Origin: Nitrospira sp. | Lineage (GTDB): Bacteria; Nitrospirota; Nitrospiria; Nitrospirales; Nitrospiraceae | NCBI GenBank assembly: GCA_018242765.1 | Contig: JAFEBH010000012.1 | Coordinates: 1-39,845 of the forward strand | Length of the DNA stretch: 39,845 nt | Direction of reading: 5' to 3' | Part shown: piece by piece, positions 1 to 9,055 of the stretch | Numbering within the stretch: position 1 is the stretch's first letter | How the letters are laid out: every line of letters begins with the position of its first letter | Made by a program: the position numbers and the translations under genes | The notes under the pieces: generated by a model | The model's input: only the letters and a program-made list of their open reading frames with translations | What the model was told of the DNA's origin: nothing | Databases searched by the model: none

Positions 1-18
1 TACCTTGCAACCAATCAT

Positions 19-24
19 AGGAGG
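19..24 (+). promoter_or_regulatory. Ribosome binding site of the NmrA-family gene
   Basis: A consensus AGGAGG lies six bases before the ATG at 31. It fixes the start of the first gene. The window begins only 30 bases upstream, so the promoter is not visible. Confidence 0.7.
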
Positions 25-30
25 ATCATC

Positions 31-888
31 ATGTTTGTAGTCATCGGGGCGACAGGGAATACGGGATCTGCGGTTGTGGACACCTTGCTGAGTAAGAAAC
101 AGCCGGTGCGCGTCGTTGTCCGCTCGGCTGACAAAGGAGCCGCGTGGAAGGCGAAAGGCGCGGAAGTCGCGGTCGCGTCGTTGGATGATGGCTCCGCTTT
201 GATCAAGGCCTTCGAAGGAGCGAAAGGCGTCTATTTGTTGGTGCCACCGAATTATGGTGCCGAGGCCTGGTTGGCGGATCAACGAGCGCGGATGGATCGT
301 GCGGCAGAAGCTGTTAAGAAGAGCGGAGTGCAACATGTTGTCTTTCTGTCGTCGGTCGGCGGACATATTGCCGGAGGGACGGGCCCGATCCGAGCCGCGA
401 GCTATGGCGAACAGGCGCTTGGCCGTACTGCCAAGCGGCTGACCATTCTTCGTCCCTCCTATTTCATGGAGAACTGGGCGCCGGTGATCGGCGCGGCGAA
501 AGCAGAAGGAGTTCTCCCGACGTTCATTGCGCCTCAAGCAAAGATTCCCATGACTTCAACCAAGGATATCGGTCGGATCGGGGCGGAACATCTGATGGCT
601 GGTGGATCGGCCAAACAGATCGTGGAAATGGCAGGTCCGGAAGACTATAGCCCCAATCATGTGGCCGCTGCGCTGGGTCAGCTGCTGGGCAAGCCGGTCA
701 CGGCGCAACATGCACCCCTGAGTGCTGTGGTGCCGACATTTAAGTCGTTTGGGTTTTCCGATGAGGCGGCGAAACTGTTCGAAGAGATGTATACCTCGTT
801 CTCGACCGGAGCAATCGGGTATGAGACGCCTGATAAGCTGGTGCGCGGGACGGTCACTCTCTCAGAAGCATTACGGGGGATGGTGTAG
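31..888 (+). CDS. NmrA-like NAD(P)-binding family protein
   Basis: This 285-residue cytosolic protein has an atypical short-chain dehydrogenase (NmrA/HSCARG) fold. The N-terminus carries the Rossmann glycine motif GATGNTGS at residues 6-13, followed by an Arg-rich strand end (VVVRS) that would suit NADP(H). No classical YxxxK active site is obvious, which is normal for NmrA-type redox sensors and for the related NAD(P)H:quinone or azo reductases. Length matches the family. It is the first gene of a + strand cluster with pirin, FrnE and VOC genes; 76 bases separate it from pirin. The cluster suggests a role in redox or quinone stress. Family assignment is firm; substrate is unknown. Confidence 0.85.
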   Translation: MFVVIGATGNTGSAVVDTLLSKKQPVRVVVRSADKGAAWKAKGAEVAVASLDDGSALIKAFEGAKGVYLLVPPNYGAEAWLADQRARMDRAAEAVKKSGVQHVVFLSSVGGHIAGGTGPIRAASYGEQALGRTAKRLTILRPSYFMENWAPVIGAAKAEGVLPTFIAPQAKIPMTSTKDIGRIGAEHLMAGGSAKQIVEMAGPEDYSPNHVAAALGQLLGKPVTAQHAPLSAVVPTFKSFGFSDEAAKLFEEMYTSFSTGAIGYETPDKLVRGTVTLSEALRGMV

Positions 889-964
889 CCTGTGCCGATT
901 CGGAGTGACATATCCGCGGGTGCAGGAGAAACATTCATGAATAATGCGGAGCCAGGAGGACATC

Positions 965-1849
965 ATGACGGCCAGCACGCTGATTCCTAAAGAGGTGCTC
1001 GGAGTCTATCGACCGGGATCGGCCCATATGGTAGGAGACGGATTTCCTGTACGCAATCTGTTTCCCAGCAACGATCTGGACCAGGCCGTCGATCCGTTTC
1101 TCTTACTCGACTATGCAGGGCCACAGGCTTTTGAGCCGACCGACCAGCCACGCGGTGTCGGTGAACATCCTCATCGGGGATTTGAAACGGTCACGATCAT
1201 GTACCAGGGATCTGTGGTCCATCGAGATTCTGCCGGCAATGCCGGGGTGATCGGCCCCGGCGATGTCCAATGGATGACGGCAGCCTCCGGGGTCGTGCAC
1301 GAAGAGCTGCATGAAGCTGTTTGGGCGAAGAAAGGCGGGATGTTCCGGGCCATCCAACTTTGGGTGAACCTCCCGCGGTTCAAGAAAATGTCGGCACCAG
1401 GCTATCAAACGATTCTGAACGCTGATATTCCGAATGTCCCGCTTGATGGTGGAGTGGGTCGCCTCCGTGTCATTGCCGGCGCATTCCAGGGGCACAAGGG
1501 ACCGGCCCGTACGGTTACACCGATTGAACTGTATGACTTGGCACTGGGAGCCGGCGGACGCGCGGAGTTGCCTCTGCCCGATGGGCACAATACCTCGGTC
1601 TTCGTGCTGCAAGGACTGGTGTCCGTAAATGGCGCTGGTGAAGCAGGAGAGGCGGAATTAATCGTGTGCAAACGGAACGGGTCATCGGTGGTCATCGAGG
1701 CTCGTGCAGACAGCCGGCTCTTGATCTTGAGCGGTCAACCGATCGGAGAGCCGATTGCACGCTACGGTCCGTTTGTCATGAACACCAAACTTGAACTCGT
1801 CCAGGCGGTCGAGGACTACAAGGCGGGCAAGATGGGGCATCTGTCGTGA
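965..1849 (+). CDS. Pirin family protein (first copy)
   Basis: This is a 294-residue bicupin of the pirin family. Pirins bind a metal ion through three His and one Glu in the N-terminal cupin, and some act as quercetin 2,3-dioxygenases. The metal motif is visible as EHPHRGFETV near residues 63-72, with a later His-Glu pair in VVHEELHE. The pirin C-terminal barrel follows and ends in the typical GPFVMNT segment. An upstream in-frame ATG at 944 exists, but the ATG at 965 has a strong AGGAGG five bases before it and gives the family length. The stop overlaps the next gene's GTG by 4 bp, so translation is probably coupled to the FrnE-like protein. A second pirin lies at 32478-33356. Confidence 0.92.
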   Translation: MTASTLIPKEVLGVYRPGSAHMVGDGFPVRNLFPSNDLDQAVDPFLLLDYAGPQAFEPTDQPRGVGEHPHRGFETVTIMYQGSVVHRDSAGNAGVIGPGDVQWMTAASGVVHEELHEAVWAKKGGMFRAIQLWVNLPRFKKMSAPGYQTILNADIPNVPLDGGVGRLRVIAGAFQGHKGPARTVTPIELYDLALGAGGRAELPLPDGHNTSVFVLQGLVSVNGAGEAGEAELIVCKRNGSSVVIEARADSRLLILSGQPIGEPIARYGPFVMNTKLELVQAVEDYKAGKMGHLS

Positions 1850-2502
1850 GTGAACGGACGGTGAACATCGATGTTTATTCGGATGTCATCTGCCCGTGGT
1901 GCTATGTGGGCAAGCGGCGATTGGAACGGGCGCTGAAGCAAATGGGAGACAAGGTGAACGCTGAAGTGACATGGCGACCCTTTCAGCTGAATCCGACGAT
2001 GCCGCAACAAGGGATGAATCGCACAGTCTACTTGGAAACCAAGTTCGGCAATCTACAGGTCTTCCAAGACATGGAAGCACATCTCTTGGAAGCGGGAAGG
2101 GGCGAACAGATTTCCTTTGCGTTCGGGAAGATCGACAGGACTCCGAATACCTTTCTGGCCCATCGGTTGATTTGGTATGCCGGCACACAAGGTCGTCAAG
2201 ATGAGGTGGTGAACCAGTTGTTTCACGGCTATTTCGAAGAAGGCCTGGATATCGGTTCTGTCTCTGTGCTCATTGAGGTATCCGATCGTGCGGGTTTGAA
2301 CGCGGAACGGTTTCTCAAGGGTGAAGAGGGAACCGCAGAGGTCAAGGCCGAAGAATCGGTCGGTCGCCGGTTAGGGATAAGCGGAGTCCCGTATTTTGTC
2401 ATTGAGAACACCTATGCCATCTCCGGCGCGCAGCCTGTCGATGTGTTCCTGGGAGGCATTGAGAAGGTTCGGTTCGGCCTTTCTGCCGCCGCCGATTCTT
2501 GA
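1846..2502 (+). CDS. FrnE-like DsbA family oxidoreductase
   Basis: This 218-residue thioredoxin-fold protein belongs to the DsbA/FrnE/HCCA-isomerase group. The active-site CPWC is at residues 16-19 after a short first strand, there is no signal peptide, and the cis-Pro region appears as GISGVPYFVI near residues 180-189. FrnE proteins are cytosolic disulfide oxidoreductases linked to oxidative-stress resistance or polyketide chemistry. The GTG start overlaps the pirin stop (GTGA), and the VOC gene follows after 17 bases, so these three probably form one transcript. The CxxC argues for thiol redox rather than chromene-carboxylate isomerase activity, which lacks this pair. Confidence 0.9.
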   Translation: MSERTVNIDVYSDVICPWCYVGKRRLERALKQMGDKVNAEVTWRPFQLNPTMPQQGMNRTVYLETKFGNLQVFQDMEAHLLEAGRGEQISFAFGKIDRTPNTFLAHRLIWYAGTQGRQDEVVNQLFHGYFEEGLDIGSVSVLIEVSDRAGLNAERFLKGEEGTAEVKAEESVGRRLGISGVPYFVIENTYAISGAQPVDVFLGGIEKVRFGLSAAADS

Positions 2503-2519
2503 CCAGTAGGAGGTGAGGG

Positions 2520-2939
2520 ATGGCAGTCCAAGTCTATGGATGTAACCATGTTGCGATCGAAGTCACGGATGCCAAGAAGGCCGCGAGGTTCTATCAAGAC
2601 GTGTTCGATCTGAAGATGCTGCGCGGGGGTGAGGGAGCGGTCTGGTGCAAGCTCGGTGAGCATCAGTTCTTGGCGATTTTTGAAGTCGAGACATTGCAGC
2701 CGGATCGCACGAAACACTTTGGGCTGATGGTCCGCGATGCAGAGCAGATCAAAGAGATTCGGCGCAAGCTGACGAAGAAGTACAAGTTGAAGCTCCATCC
2801 TGATTTCCGCTGTGACTTTCGCGATCCGTGGGGCAATCGCGTTCAGGTGGGAGATTTGAGTGATGAATCATTGGTATGGCTTCTTCCTTATCGAGAAGTG
2901 CAAAAGGCCGGGGTTGTCCTCGCATATAAGAGGAAATGA
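2520..2939 (+). CDS. VOC family (glyoxalase/dioxygenase superfamily) protein
   Basis: A 139-residue single-module vicinal oxygen chelate protein. It opens with the typical strand CNHVAIEV followed by KKAARFYQDVFDL, and the second half-module contains KHFGLMV, DPWGNRVQVGDL. The usual C-terminal metal-ligand Glu (as in NxxEL) is replaced by Gln-Val here, so metal chemistry may be altered or another residue may serve. The ATG has GGAGG seven bases before it. It is the fourth gene of the redox cluster, and its substrate cannot be read from sequence. The RND operon starts 162 bases later. Confidence 0.85.
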   Translation: MAVQVYGCNHVAIEVTDAKKAARFYQDVFDLKMLRGGEGAVWCKLGEHQFLAIFEVETLQPDRTKHFGLMVRDAEQIKEIRRKLTKKYKLKLHPDFRCDFRDPWGNRVQVGDLSDESLVWLLPYREVQKAGVVLAYKRK

Positions 2940-3101
2940 CCATGATGGATTCATGCGTGCAGCGTTTCCAGTCTTACGCGAGAGCGATGCATCGAGTATT
3001 CCGCTCACTTGACGGAGAAGGCCGCGCTAGCCCAAGATTCGCCGGAAGATCTTTGCCGGGTTACCCCTCAGGGATGAGTGAGCAGATAGAGGAACGTCGT
3101 G
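2940..3101 (+). other. Intergenic region with an unproven 55-codon ORF
   Basis: An ATG at 2942 opens a 55-codon frame that closes at 3109, just inside the next gene, with a GAGG about ten bases upstream of it. The predicted peptide is basic, without a membrane segment or a recognisable domain. It may only be a chance frame that bridges the VOC gene and the efflux operon. No terminator hairpin is evident. Confidence 0.2.
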
Positions 3102-4295
3102 ATGGCTGACATGGTTTCGAGGAGCGTCGTCAAGGGTGCGTGTGTTGTCGTCGGAATGCTCGGGTTATTCGGTTGTACAGGAGAAGCGAGTGCCCCCCCG
3201 CCCCGCCCGACCCCGGAAGTTCAAATCGTCGAGGTCATGTCTCAGACTGTGCCGGATGAACCGGAGTTTATCGGGCAAGCCGAGGCGTCGAGCATCGTCG
3301 AGATCCGTTCGCAAGTCACCGGCATCATCAAACAACGGTTCTTCTCCGAGGGACGTGATATCAAGCAAGGCGATCGTCTCTACGAAATCGACCCTGTGCC
3401 CTTCAAGGCGGCCTTTGCGAGCGCCAAGGGGCGAGTGGCGCAAGCGGAGGCAAGGCTTGTTCAGGCCAAGCAGAATCTGGCGCGCGTCAAGCCGTTGCTC
3501 GTCGAGGATGCCGTCAGCCAGAAGGATGTCGATGATGCCATAGCGGAAGATCTTGCGGCCAGGGCATCGCTGGAGGCGGCGAATGGGGATTTGGTCAAAG
3601 CCAAGTTCGATTTGAATAATACCATCATCGTCGCTCCGGTCGACGGATTGATCGAGCGCACGCGTTTCTATCAGGGTCGGTTGGTGACCGCTCAGACGGA
3701 TTTGCTGACGGTCATTCATCAAGTGGATCCCATGTATGTCATCGTGAGCGCGCCGGAGAGCTTTCTGCTCAAACGGAGACGGGACACGATTTCAAAGCGG
3801 ATTCAGCACCCGGGTATCTACAGCTTGACGGGCACCATCATCTTTGTGGACGGCACGAGTTACGCTCATGAGGGTGTCTTGGATTTTGCGGATGTCGGAT
3901 TACGGACCGAGACGGGTTCTCGGCAGGCGCGCGTGGTGTTTCCCAATCCGGATCGATTGCTCATGCCCGGGCAATTCGTGACCGTACGCTTTCACGGCGT
4001 GTCGAAGCCGCAGGCCATTCTCATTCCGCAGCGGGCGGTCCAGCAGGGGCCTAAGGGGGCCGTCGTCTACGTCGTCGGTCAAGGCGAGCAGGTGGAGGTT
4101 CGAGACGTGAAGGCCACGGACTGGCAGGGCAATCAGTGGCTCATTGAAGAAGGACTTCATGCGGGAGAGCGAGTGATGGTGGATGGATTTCAGCGAGTCC
4201 TCCCCGGCGCTCAGGTCAAACCCATCACCGTGTCTGCAGCGACACTCACCACACCTCCGTCATCGGTCGCCGACGGTACGGACAAGCCGAAATGA
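3102..4295 (+). CDS. RND efflux periplasmic adaptor (AcrA/MexA family) lipoprotein
   Basis: This 397-residue membrane fusion protein links an RND pump to an outer-membrane channel. The N-terminal hydrophobic stretch ends in a lipobox (LFGC), so it should be a lipid-anchored periplasmic adaptor. The lipoyl/barrel-sandwich halves are visible as SSIVEIRSQVTG near residue 65 and APVDGLIERTRF near residue 180, separated by a long alpha-helical hairpin rich in Ala, Lys and Gln. The beta-barrel and membrane-proximal domains follow. ATG 3102 is preferred over GTG 3099 because it sits eight bases after GAGGA. The stop overlaps the pump gene by 4 bp (ATGA). Confidence 0.93.
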   Translation: MADMVSRSVVKGACVVVGMLGLFGCTGEASAPPPRPTPEVQIVEVMSQTVPDEPEFIGQAEASSIVEIRSQVTGIIKQRFFSEGRDIKQGDRLYEIDPVPFKAAFASAKGRVAQAEARLVQAKQNLARVKPLLVEDAVSQKDVDDAIAEDLAARASLEAANGDLVKAKFDLNNTIIVAPVDGLIERTRFYQGRLVTAQTDLLTVIHQVDPMYVIVSAPESFLLKRRRDTISKRIQHPGIYSLTGTIIFVDGTSYAHEGVLDFADVGLRTETGSRQARVVFPNPDRLLMPGQFVTVRFHGVSKPQAILIPQRAVQQGPKGAVVYVVGQGEQVEVRDVKATDWQGNQWLIEEGLHAGERVMVDGFQRVLPGAQVKPITVSAATLTTPPSSVADGTDKPK

Positions 4296-7200
4296 ACCTC
4301 AGCGTTTTTATCGATCGTCCGATCTTTGCGTCGGTCCTCTCCATCGTCATCGTCGTCGTGGGGCTGGTGGCCATGCAGGCCTTACCCATCGCCCAATTTC
4401 CGGAGATCACTCCTCCGGTGGTGCAAATCGAGGCCGACTATCCCGGTGCGAGCGCGGAAGTGGTGGCGGAATCGGTGGCACGCCCCATCGAGCTGCAACT
4501 GCCGGGTATCGATCGTCTCTTGTATTTTGACTCCACGAGTACGAACGACGGTCACATGACCATCAAGCTTACGTTCGAAATCGGGACGAACGTCGACATT
4601 GCGCAGGTCCAAACCCAGAACCGGCAGAAACTCGCTGAACCACAGCTGCCGCCCGAAGTGGTTCGCCAGGGCGTCACCGTCAAGAAAATGTCGCCGGACT
4701 TGCTGACGGTCATGGTGCTGAACTCCGAGGATCCGCAGCAAGATGCGCTCTTTCTCTCAAATTTTGCGATCTTGCGCATTCTCGACAATATCAAGCGGTT
4801 GCCTGGTGTCGGGGATGCGCTTGTCTTCGGGCAGCAGAATTACAGCATGCGGCTCGTGCTCGACCCCGTGCGCATGGCGCAGCTGGATCTGACGCCGACC
4901 GATATCGTGAATGTCGTGCGCGAGCAGAATCGCGACTTCCCGGCCGGAACCGTCGGGCGGGAACCCATGCCGATCGACACGGAACTCACGCTTCCGCTCA
5001 TCACCGACGGGCGGATGTCCGACGTGCGGGAGTTCGAGGAGATGATCGTCCGTGCCATGCCGAATGGGTCGATGGTCCGTCTGAGAGACGTCGCGCGCGT
5101 CGAGCTCGGAGCGCAATCGTACGTGCTCGAAGGCCGGTACAATCGGAAGCCGACCGCGCTCCTTCTGACCTTTCTGTCCCCCGGTGCGAATGCCCTCGAT
5201 ACGGTCAAGCGCATTCGCGGCGAAATGGATCGGTTGAGCAAAGTTTTTCCACCCGGCGTTACCTACGACATCCCGTACGACACCACCCGCTTCGTCGACG
5301 TCTCCATCAAGGAGGTCGTGAAGACCTTGGGAGAGGCCATGGTGTTGGTCATACTCGTGGTGTATCTCTTCCTCCAAAGTTGGCGTGCGACGTTGATTCC
5401 GGTCATGGCGGTTCCGGTGTCGTTGATCGGCACCTTTGCGGGGATGGCGGCCCTTGGATTCTCGATCAATACGCTGACTCTGTTTGGGTTGGTATTGGCG
5501 ATCGGGATCGTGGTCGACGACGCCATCGTGGTGGTGGAGAACGTGGAACGCCATATGGCGGATGGGCTCTTGCCCAATGCCGCGGCAAAAAAGGCCATGG
5601 GGGAGGTCGCCGGTCCGGTGATCGCCATTGTCCTGGTACTCTGCGCGGTATTCGTGCCAGTCGGGTTTCTCGGTGGAATCACCGGCCAGTTGTACAAACA
5701 GTTTGCGATCACGATCGCGGTATCCGTCGCCATCTCAGGATTCGTCGCTCTGACGCTCAGTCCGGCTCTCTGTGCCCTGGTGCTGAACCCGAGCCATGGA
5801 CCACGCGGAGGCTTCTTCGGGCTGTTCAACCGAGTATTCGATTGGGCCCAAATGCGATACGCGCAGGGTGTGGCGCTCACCTTGAGACACATGGTGATCT
5901 CGCTGGCGCTGTGCGGCATCGTCATCGGCATCGCCGCAAGCCTGTTTAAGGCCATCCCTGTCGCGTTTTTGCCGGAGGAAGACCAGGGATACTTCATCAC
6001 GATCGTGCAGTTGCCGGATGGGGCCTCGAAGAGACGGACGGATGTGGTTCTCGATCGGATTGAGCAGTATTATCATACCCTGCCCGCGGTCTATGGAACG
6101 CAAGCCCTCTCGGGACAAAACTTTGTGTTCAATACGAGGGGCACCAACACGGCCACCCTCTTTGCGCCCCTCAAACATTGGGATGAGCGGAAGGGACCAC
6201 AAGACCATGCAAAGGCCTTGATCGGCGGGGCGTTCCGAGAGTTTGCAAAAATTCCCGGCGCGCTGGTTTTGGCGTTCAATGCTCCCTCGATTCGCGGCCT
6301 CGGCGCGACCGGCGGATTTTCCGTGCAGCTTCAGGACCCGACCGGCGGGGATTTTAAACAGTTCGGCGCGGTCGCTCAGGAATTCGTCGAAAAGGCCAGG
6401 CAGAATCCTGCCATCGGGGCGATCAGTACCAGCTTTCGTGTCAGTGCTCCCAGGGTCCAGGCCAAGATCAATCGAGAGAGAGCCAAAGCTCTCGGTGTGC
6501 CGATTTCCGAAGTGTTCGATACGCTTCAAGCCTATTTCGGCAATCTGTACATCAACGATTTCGTCAAGTTCGGACGTGTCTATCGAGTACAAACCGAAGC
6601 GGAACCTCAGTATCGATCCCGCCCGGCCGATATCGGCAAGATCTATGTCCGAGCCAAGAATGGGAACACTCCGGCGATGATTCCGCTCGACACGGTGGTC
6701 GCCACGAGTTATTCCAGCGGGCCCGATCCCGTCACGCACTTCAATGGATTCAATACCGCCCTCGTCCTGGGATCAGCGGCACCCGGGTACAGTTCAGGTC
6801 AGGCACTCGATGCGCTGGAACGGGCGGCGCAAGAAGTTTTAACTCCTCAAGGATTCGATCTTGATTGGAGTGGTATTTCATACCAGGAACGCAAAGCAGG
6901 CAGTCAGTCGATCGTGGCCTTCGGGTTCGGTCTGCTCATGGTTTTTCTGGTGCTGGCCGCACAGTATGAGAGTTGGACGGTACCGTTTGCGGTGCTCCTT
7001 GCCGTGCCGTTCGGGGTGTTCGGTGCGTTGTCGGCGGTGTGGCTGTCGGGTATGGCGAACGATATCTATTTCCAGATCGGGTTGGTGACGCTTATCGGAC
7101 TTGCAGCGAAGAACGCCATTCTCATCGTGGAATTCGCCAATCAGCGGTACATGCAGGGTTTTTCGTTGAAGGATGCGGCGCTGGAAGCGGCACGACTCCG

Positions 7201-7474
7201 ATTCCGACCGATTTTGATGACGTCGCTCGCGTTCATCCTTGGCGTGGTGCCGCTGGTGCTCGCGAGCGGAGCCGGTGCAGCCAGTCGGCATTCGATCGGG
7301 ACCGGTGTGTTCGGCGGCATGATTGCCGCGACCATTTTGGCGGTGGTGTTCGTGCCCTTGTTTTTTGTGCTGATCCGAAGGTTCGGCAAAGCCGTTCCTG
7401 AGTCGGTCTCAAGAGGACAACGTGAAAACAGCCATCCCAACCTCGGGTCGGCATCGGCGCCGGGAGGGCAGTGA
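4292..7474 (+). CDS. RND efflux pump, HAE1 (AcrB/MexB) family
   Basis: A full-length 1060-residue inner-membrane proton/drug antiporter. The start (NLSVFIDRPIFASVLSI) is typical of HAE1 pumps, and the two halves each have a periplasmic porter loop followed by a transmembrane block. The proton-relay pair in TM4 is intact as Asp409-Asp410 in the segment GIVVDDAIVVVENVER. The second-half motif AAKNAILIVEFA is also present. It would export amphipathic toxic compounds with the adaptor and outer-membrane factor encoded on either side. Hydrophilic substrates such as metals are less likely, because the heavy-metal CzcA signature was not seen. Large antisense ORFs over this gene are GC-driven shadows. 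Confidence 0.96.
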   Translation: MNLSVFIDRPIFASVLSIVIVVVGLVAMQALPIAQFPEITPPVVQIEADYPGASAEVVAESVARPIELQLPGIDRLLYFDSTSTNDGHMTIKLTFEIGTNVDIAQVQTQNRQKLAEPQLPPEVVRQGVTVKKMSPDLLTVMVLNSEDPQQDALFLSNFAILRILDNIKRLPGVGDALVFGQQNYSMRLVLDPVRMAQLDLTPTDIVNVVREQNRDFPAGTVGREPMPIDTELTLPLITDGRMSDVREFEEMIVRAMPNGSMVRLRDVARVELGAQSYVLEGRYNRKPTALLLTFLSPGANALDTVKRIRGEMDRLSKVFPPGVTYDIPYDTTRFVDVSIKEVVKTLGEAMVLVILVVYLFLQSWRATLIPVMAVPVSLIGTFAGMAALGFSINTLTLFGLVLAIGIVVDDAIVVVENVERHMADGLLPNAAAKKAMGEVAGPVIAIVLVLCAVFVPVGFLGGITGQLYKQFAITIAVSVAISGFVALTLSPALCALVLNPSHGPRGGFFGLFNRVFDWAQMRYAQGVALTLRHMVISLALCGIVIGIAASLFKAIPVAFLPEEDQGYFITIVQLPDGASKRRTDVVLDRIEQYYHTLPAVYGTQALSGQNFVFNTRGTNTATLFAPLKHWDERKGPQDHAKALIGGAFREFAKIPGALVLAFNAPSIRGLGATGGFSVQLQDPTGGDFKQFGAVAQEFVEKARQNPAIGAISTSFRVSAPRVQAKINRERAKALGVPISEVFDTLQAYFGNLYINDFVKFGRVYRVQTEAEPQYRSRPADIGKIYVRAKNGNTPAMIPLDTVVATSYSSGPDPVTHFNGFNTALVLGSAAPGYSSGQALDALERAAQEVLTPQGFDLDWSGISYQERKAGSQSIVAFGFGLLMVFLVLAAQYESWTVPFAVLLAVPFGVFGALSAVWLSGMANDIYFQIGLVTLIGLAAKNAILIVEFANQRYMQGFSLKDAALEAARLRFRPILMTSLAFILGVVPLVLASGAGAASRHSIGTGVFGGMIAATILAVVFVPLFFVLIRRFGKAVPESVSRGQRENSHPNLGSASAPGGQ

Positions 7475-7475
7475 G

Positions 7476-8912
7476 GTGGTGCGTATTCTCGCAGTGATCG
7501 GTCTTGCCGGTGCGTTCTGTTCCTGCGCGGTCGGGCCCGACTATTCCCGCCCCGATGTTCCCCGCCCCGATACATTTCGCATGGCCAACGAAGGTGCTGA
7601 TCTGCCGGCGCTCGCCAATATGTCGTGGTGGGAGCTCTACCAGGATCAGGAACTCCAAAAACTCATCCGCATTGCGCTGGAAGAAAATAAGGATCTTGAA
7701 CGTGTTGTCGCAACCGTCGATGAATATGCGGCTCGCTTGTTTATCGCACGGACCGACTTTATCCCTCAGATGACGGCCACGACCAATCTGCCGTTCGCCA
7801 GGTTGGGTGGAGTGCGTTTCCCTGGCTTTCCCAGTCCATTCAGCTACTACTTGCAAGGGAACCTTGCCTGGGAAATCGATGTCTGGGGACGGATCCGTCG
7901 GTCAAACGAAGCAGCCCGCGGTGATCTATTGGCTCGGGAAGAAAACCGACGGGCGATCATTTTGCAGTTGGTCGGCGGAGTGGCGCAGGCGTATTTTGAA
8001 CTTCGGCAATTCGATCTGCAGTTGGAGATTGCCGAGCGCACCTTGGGGGCATGGGATGAATCTGTCCGGATCAGCAAGGCTCGGCATAGACAAGGGTTGA
8101 TTCATGGACTCGATCTCCAACAATTTCAAGCCGAGCGGGAAAGCGCGGCGGCGCGCATTGCCGACTTGAAACGACAAATCATCCAGAAAGAAAACGAGTT
8201 GAGTTTGATCCTGGGCAGAAATCCAGGACAAATTCCCAGAGGGTCTTCGTTGACCGAGCAGGTGATGCCGCCGGTCGTACCGGCTGGGCTTCCATCCGAG
8301 CTGCTCCAACGTCGTCCGGACATCGTCCAAGCCGAGCAACAGCTGGCCGCGGCGACAGCCAGGATCGGAGCCGCAAAGGCAGAACGCTTCCCTAAATTTT
8401 CACTCACCGGTCTCTTGGGCCTCGCCAACCCTAGTCTAGCCAAACTCTTCACGACCGGCGGAGAGTTCGGAGCCGTCGGTCCGACGATCACCGGCCCAAT
8501 ACTGAATGCCCATAGTCTCGGGTTTCAACAACGTGCCGCGGAGGCCCAAGCGAGGCAGGCCAACGCCCAGTACAAGCAGGCGATCCTCGTGGCATTCAAA
8601 GAAGTTGAGGATGCGCTGGTGGGCGTTGCCATGGCGCACGAGCAGGCCGGTGCACAGGAGAGGCAAGTCAAAGCGTTGAAGACTGCCTTGCGTCTCGCAA
8701 ATCTCCGCTATAAGGGCGGTCTCGCGAATTATTTAGATGTGCTGATCGCCCAGCGCAATCTGTTCGATGCGGAATTGGCGCTGGCGACGACCCGGAGCTC
8801 ACACCTGACTTCGGTGGTGCAACTCTACAAAGCACTTGGTGGGGGGTGGTTGCCCGACCAGCAAGGGCAGGAACCGACGGTCGCAGCGGTAGACAAACAG
8901 AAAAATAACTAA
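7476..8912 (+). CDS. Efflux outer-membrane factor, NodT/OprM family lipoprotein
   Basis: A TolC-fold channel subunit of about 478 residues that completes the tripartite RND pump. The N-terminus is a short signal peptide ending in lipobox FCSC, followed by the family hallmark AVGPDYSRPD. Two outer-membrane efflux repeats follow, with typical motifs such as LLQRRPDIVQAEQQLAAA and a C-terminal LYKALGGGW. A longer frame starts at GTG 7422 inside the pump gene, but GTG 7476 lies seven bases after GGGAGGG and gives a normal signal peptide. It begins right after the pump stop at 7474. No hairpin terminator was seen after it. Confidence 0.93.
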   Translation: MVRILAVIGLAGAFCSCAVGPDYSRPDVPRPDTFRMANEGADLPALANMSWWELYQDQELQKLIRIALEENKDLERVVATVDEYAARLFIARTDFIPQMTATTNLPFARLGGVRFPGFPSPFSYYLQGNLAWEIDVWGRIRRSNEAARGDLLAREENRRAIILQLVGGVAQAYFELRQFDLQLEIAERTLGAWDESVRISKARHRQGLIHGLDLQQFQAERESAAARIADLKRQIIQKENELSLILGRNPGQIPRGSSLTEQVMPPVVPAGLPSELLQRRPDIVQAEQQLAAATARIGAAKAERFPKFSLTGLLGLANPSLAKLFTTGGEFGAVGPTITGPILNAHSLGFQQRAAEAQARQANAQYKQAILVAFKEVEDALVGVAMAHEQAGAQERQVKALKTALRLANLRYKGGLANYLDVLIAQRNLFDAELALATTRSSHLTSVVQLYKALGGGWLPDQQGQEPTVAAVDKQKNN

Positions 8913-9055
8913 TGCGATGATGCGATACTGCTGGTGCTCATGCCTCGCGTCTTTAGCACTTGTCGGTCTGTCTTTGCGCGTGATGGGCACTGCGTGCGGA
9001 ATGTAAGAGGTCTTGGACGTGATGAATGTTCGGCCCTGAGGAGGACGGCAGAATC
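8913..9055 (+). other. Intergenic region with a 29-codon Cys-rich ORF
   Basis: A small frame from ATG 8917 to 9006 encodes a hydrophobic 29-residue peptide with four cysteines. It has no convincing ribosome binding site of its own. I treat it as unproven. The SDR ribosome site (GAGGAGGA, 9038-9045) closes the interval. Confidence 0.2.

Noticed and set aside
2942..3109. 55-codon ORF between the VOC gene and the RND adaptor
   Set aside because: Weak ribosome site and a composition without domain features; kept only as a note on the intergenic region.
4757..5554. Long antisense ORF over the RND pump gene (265 codons)
   Set aside because: Low-complexity His/Arg/Asp-rich translation, no ribosome site, lies fully inside a clear pump gene; a GC-driven shadow frame.
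5735..6739. Antisense ORF of 334 codons over the RND pump gene
   Set aside because: Same reasons: no domain, no start signal, complete overlap with a well-supported gene.
8917..9006. 29-residue Cys-rich hydrophobic peptide
   Set aside because: No ribosome site and too short to judge; a chance frame is as likely.
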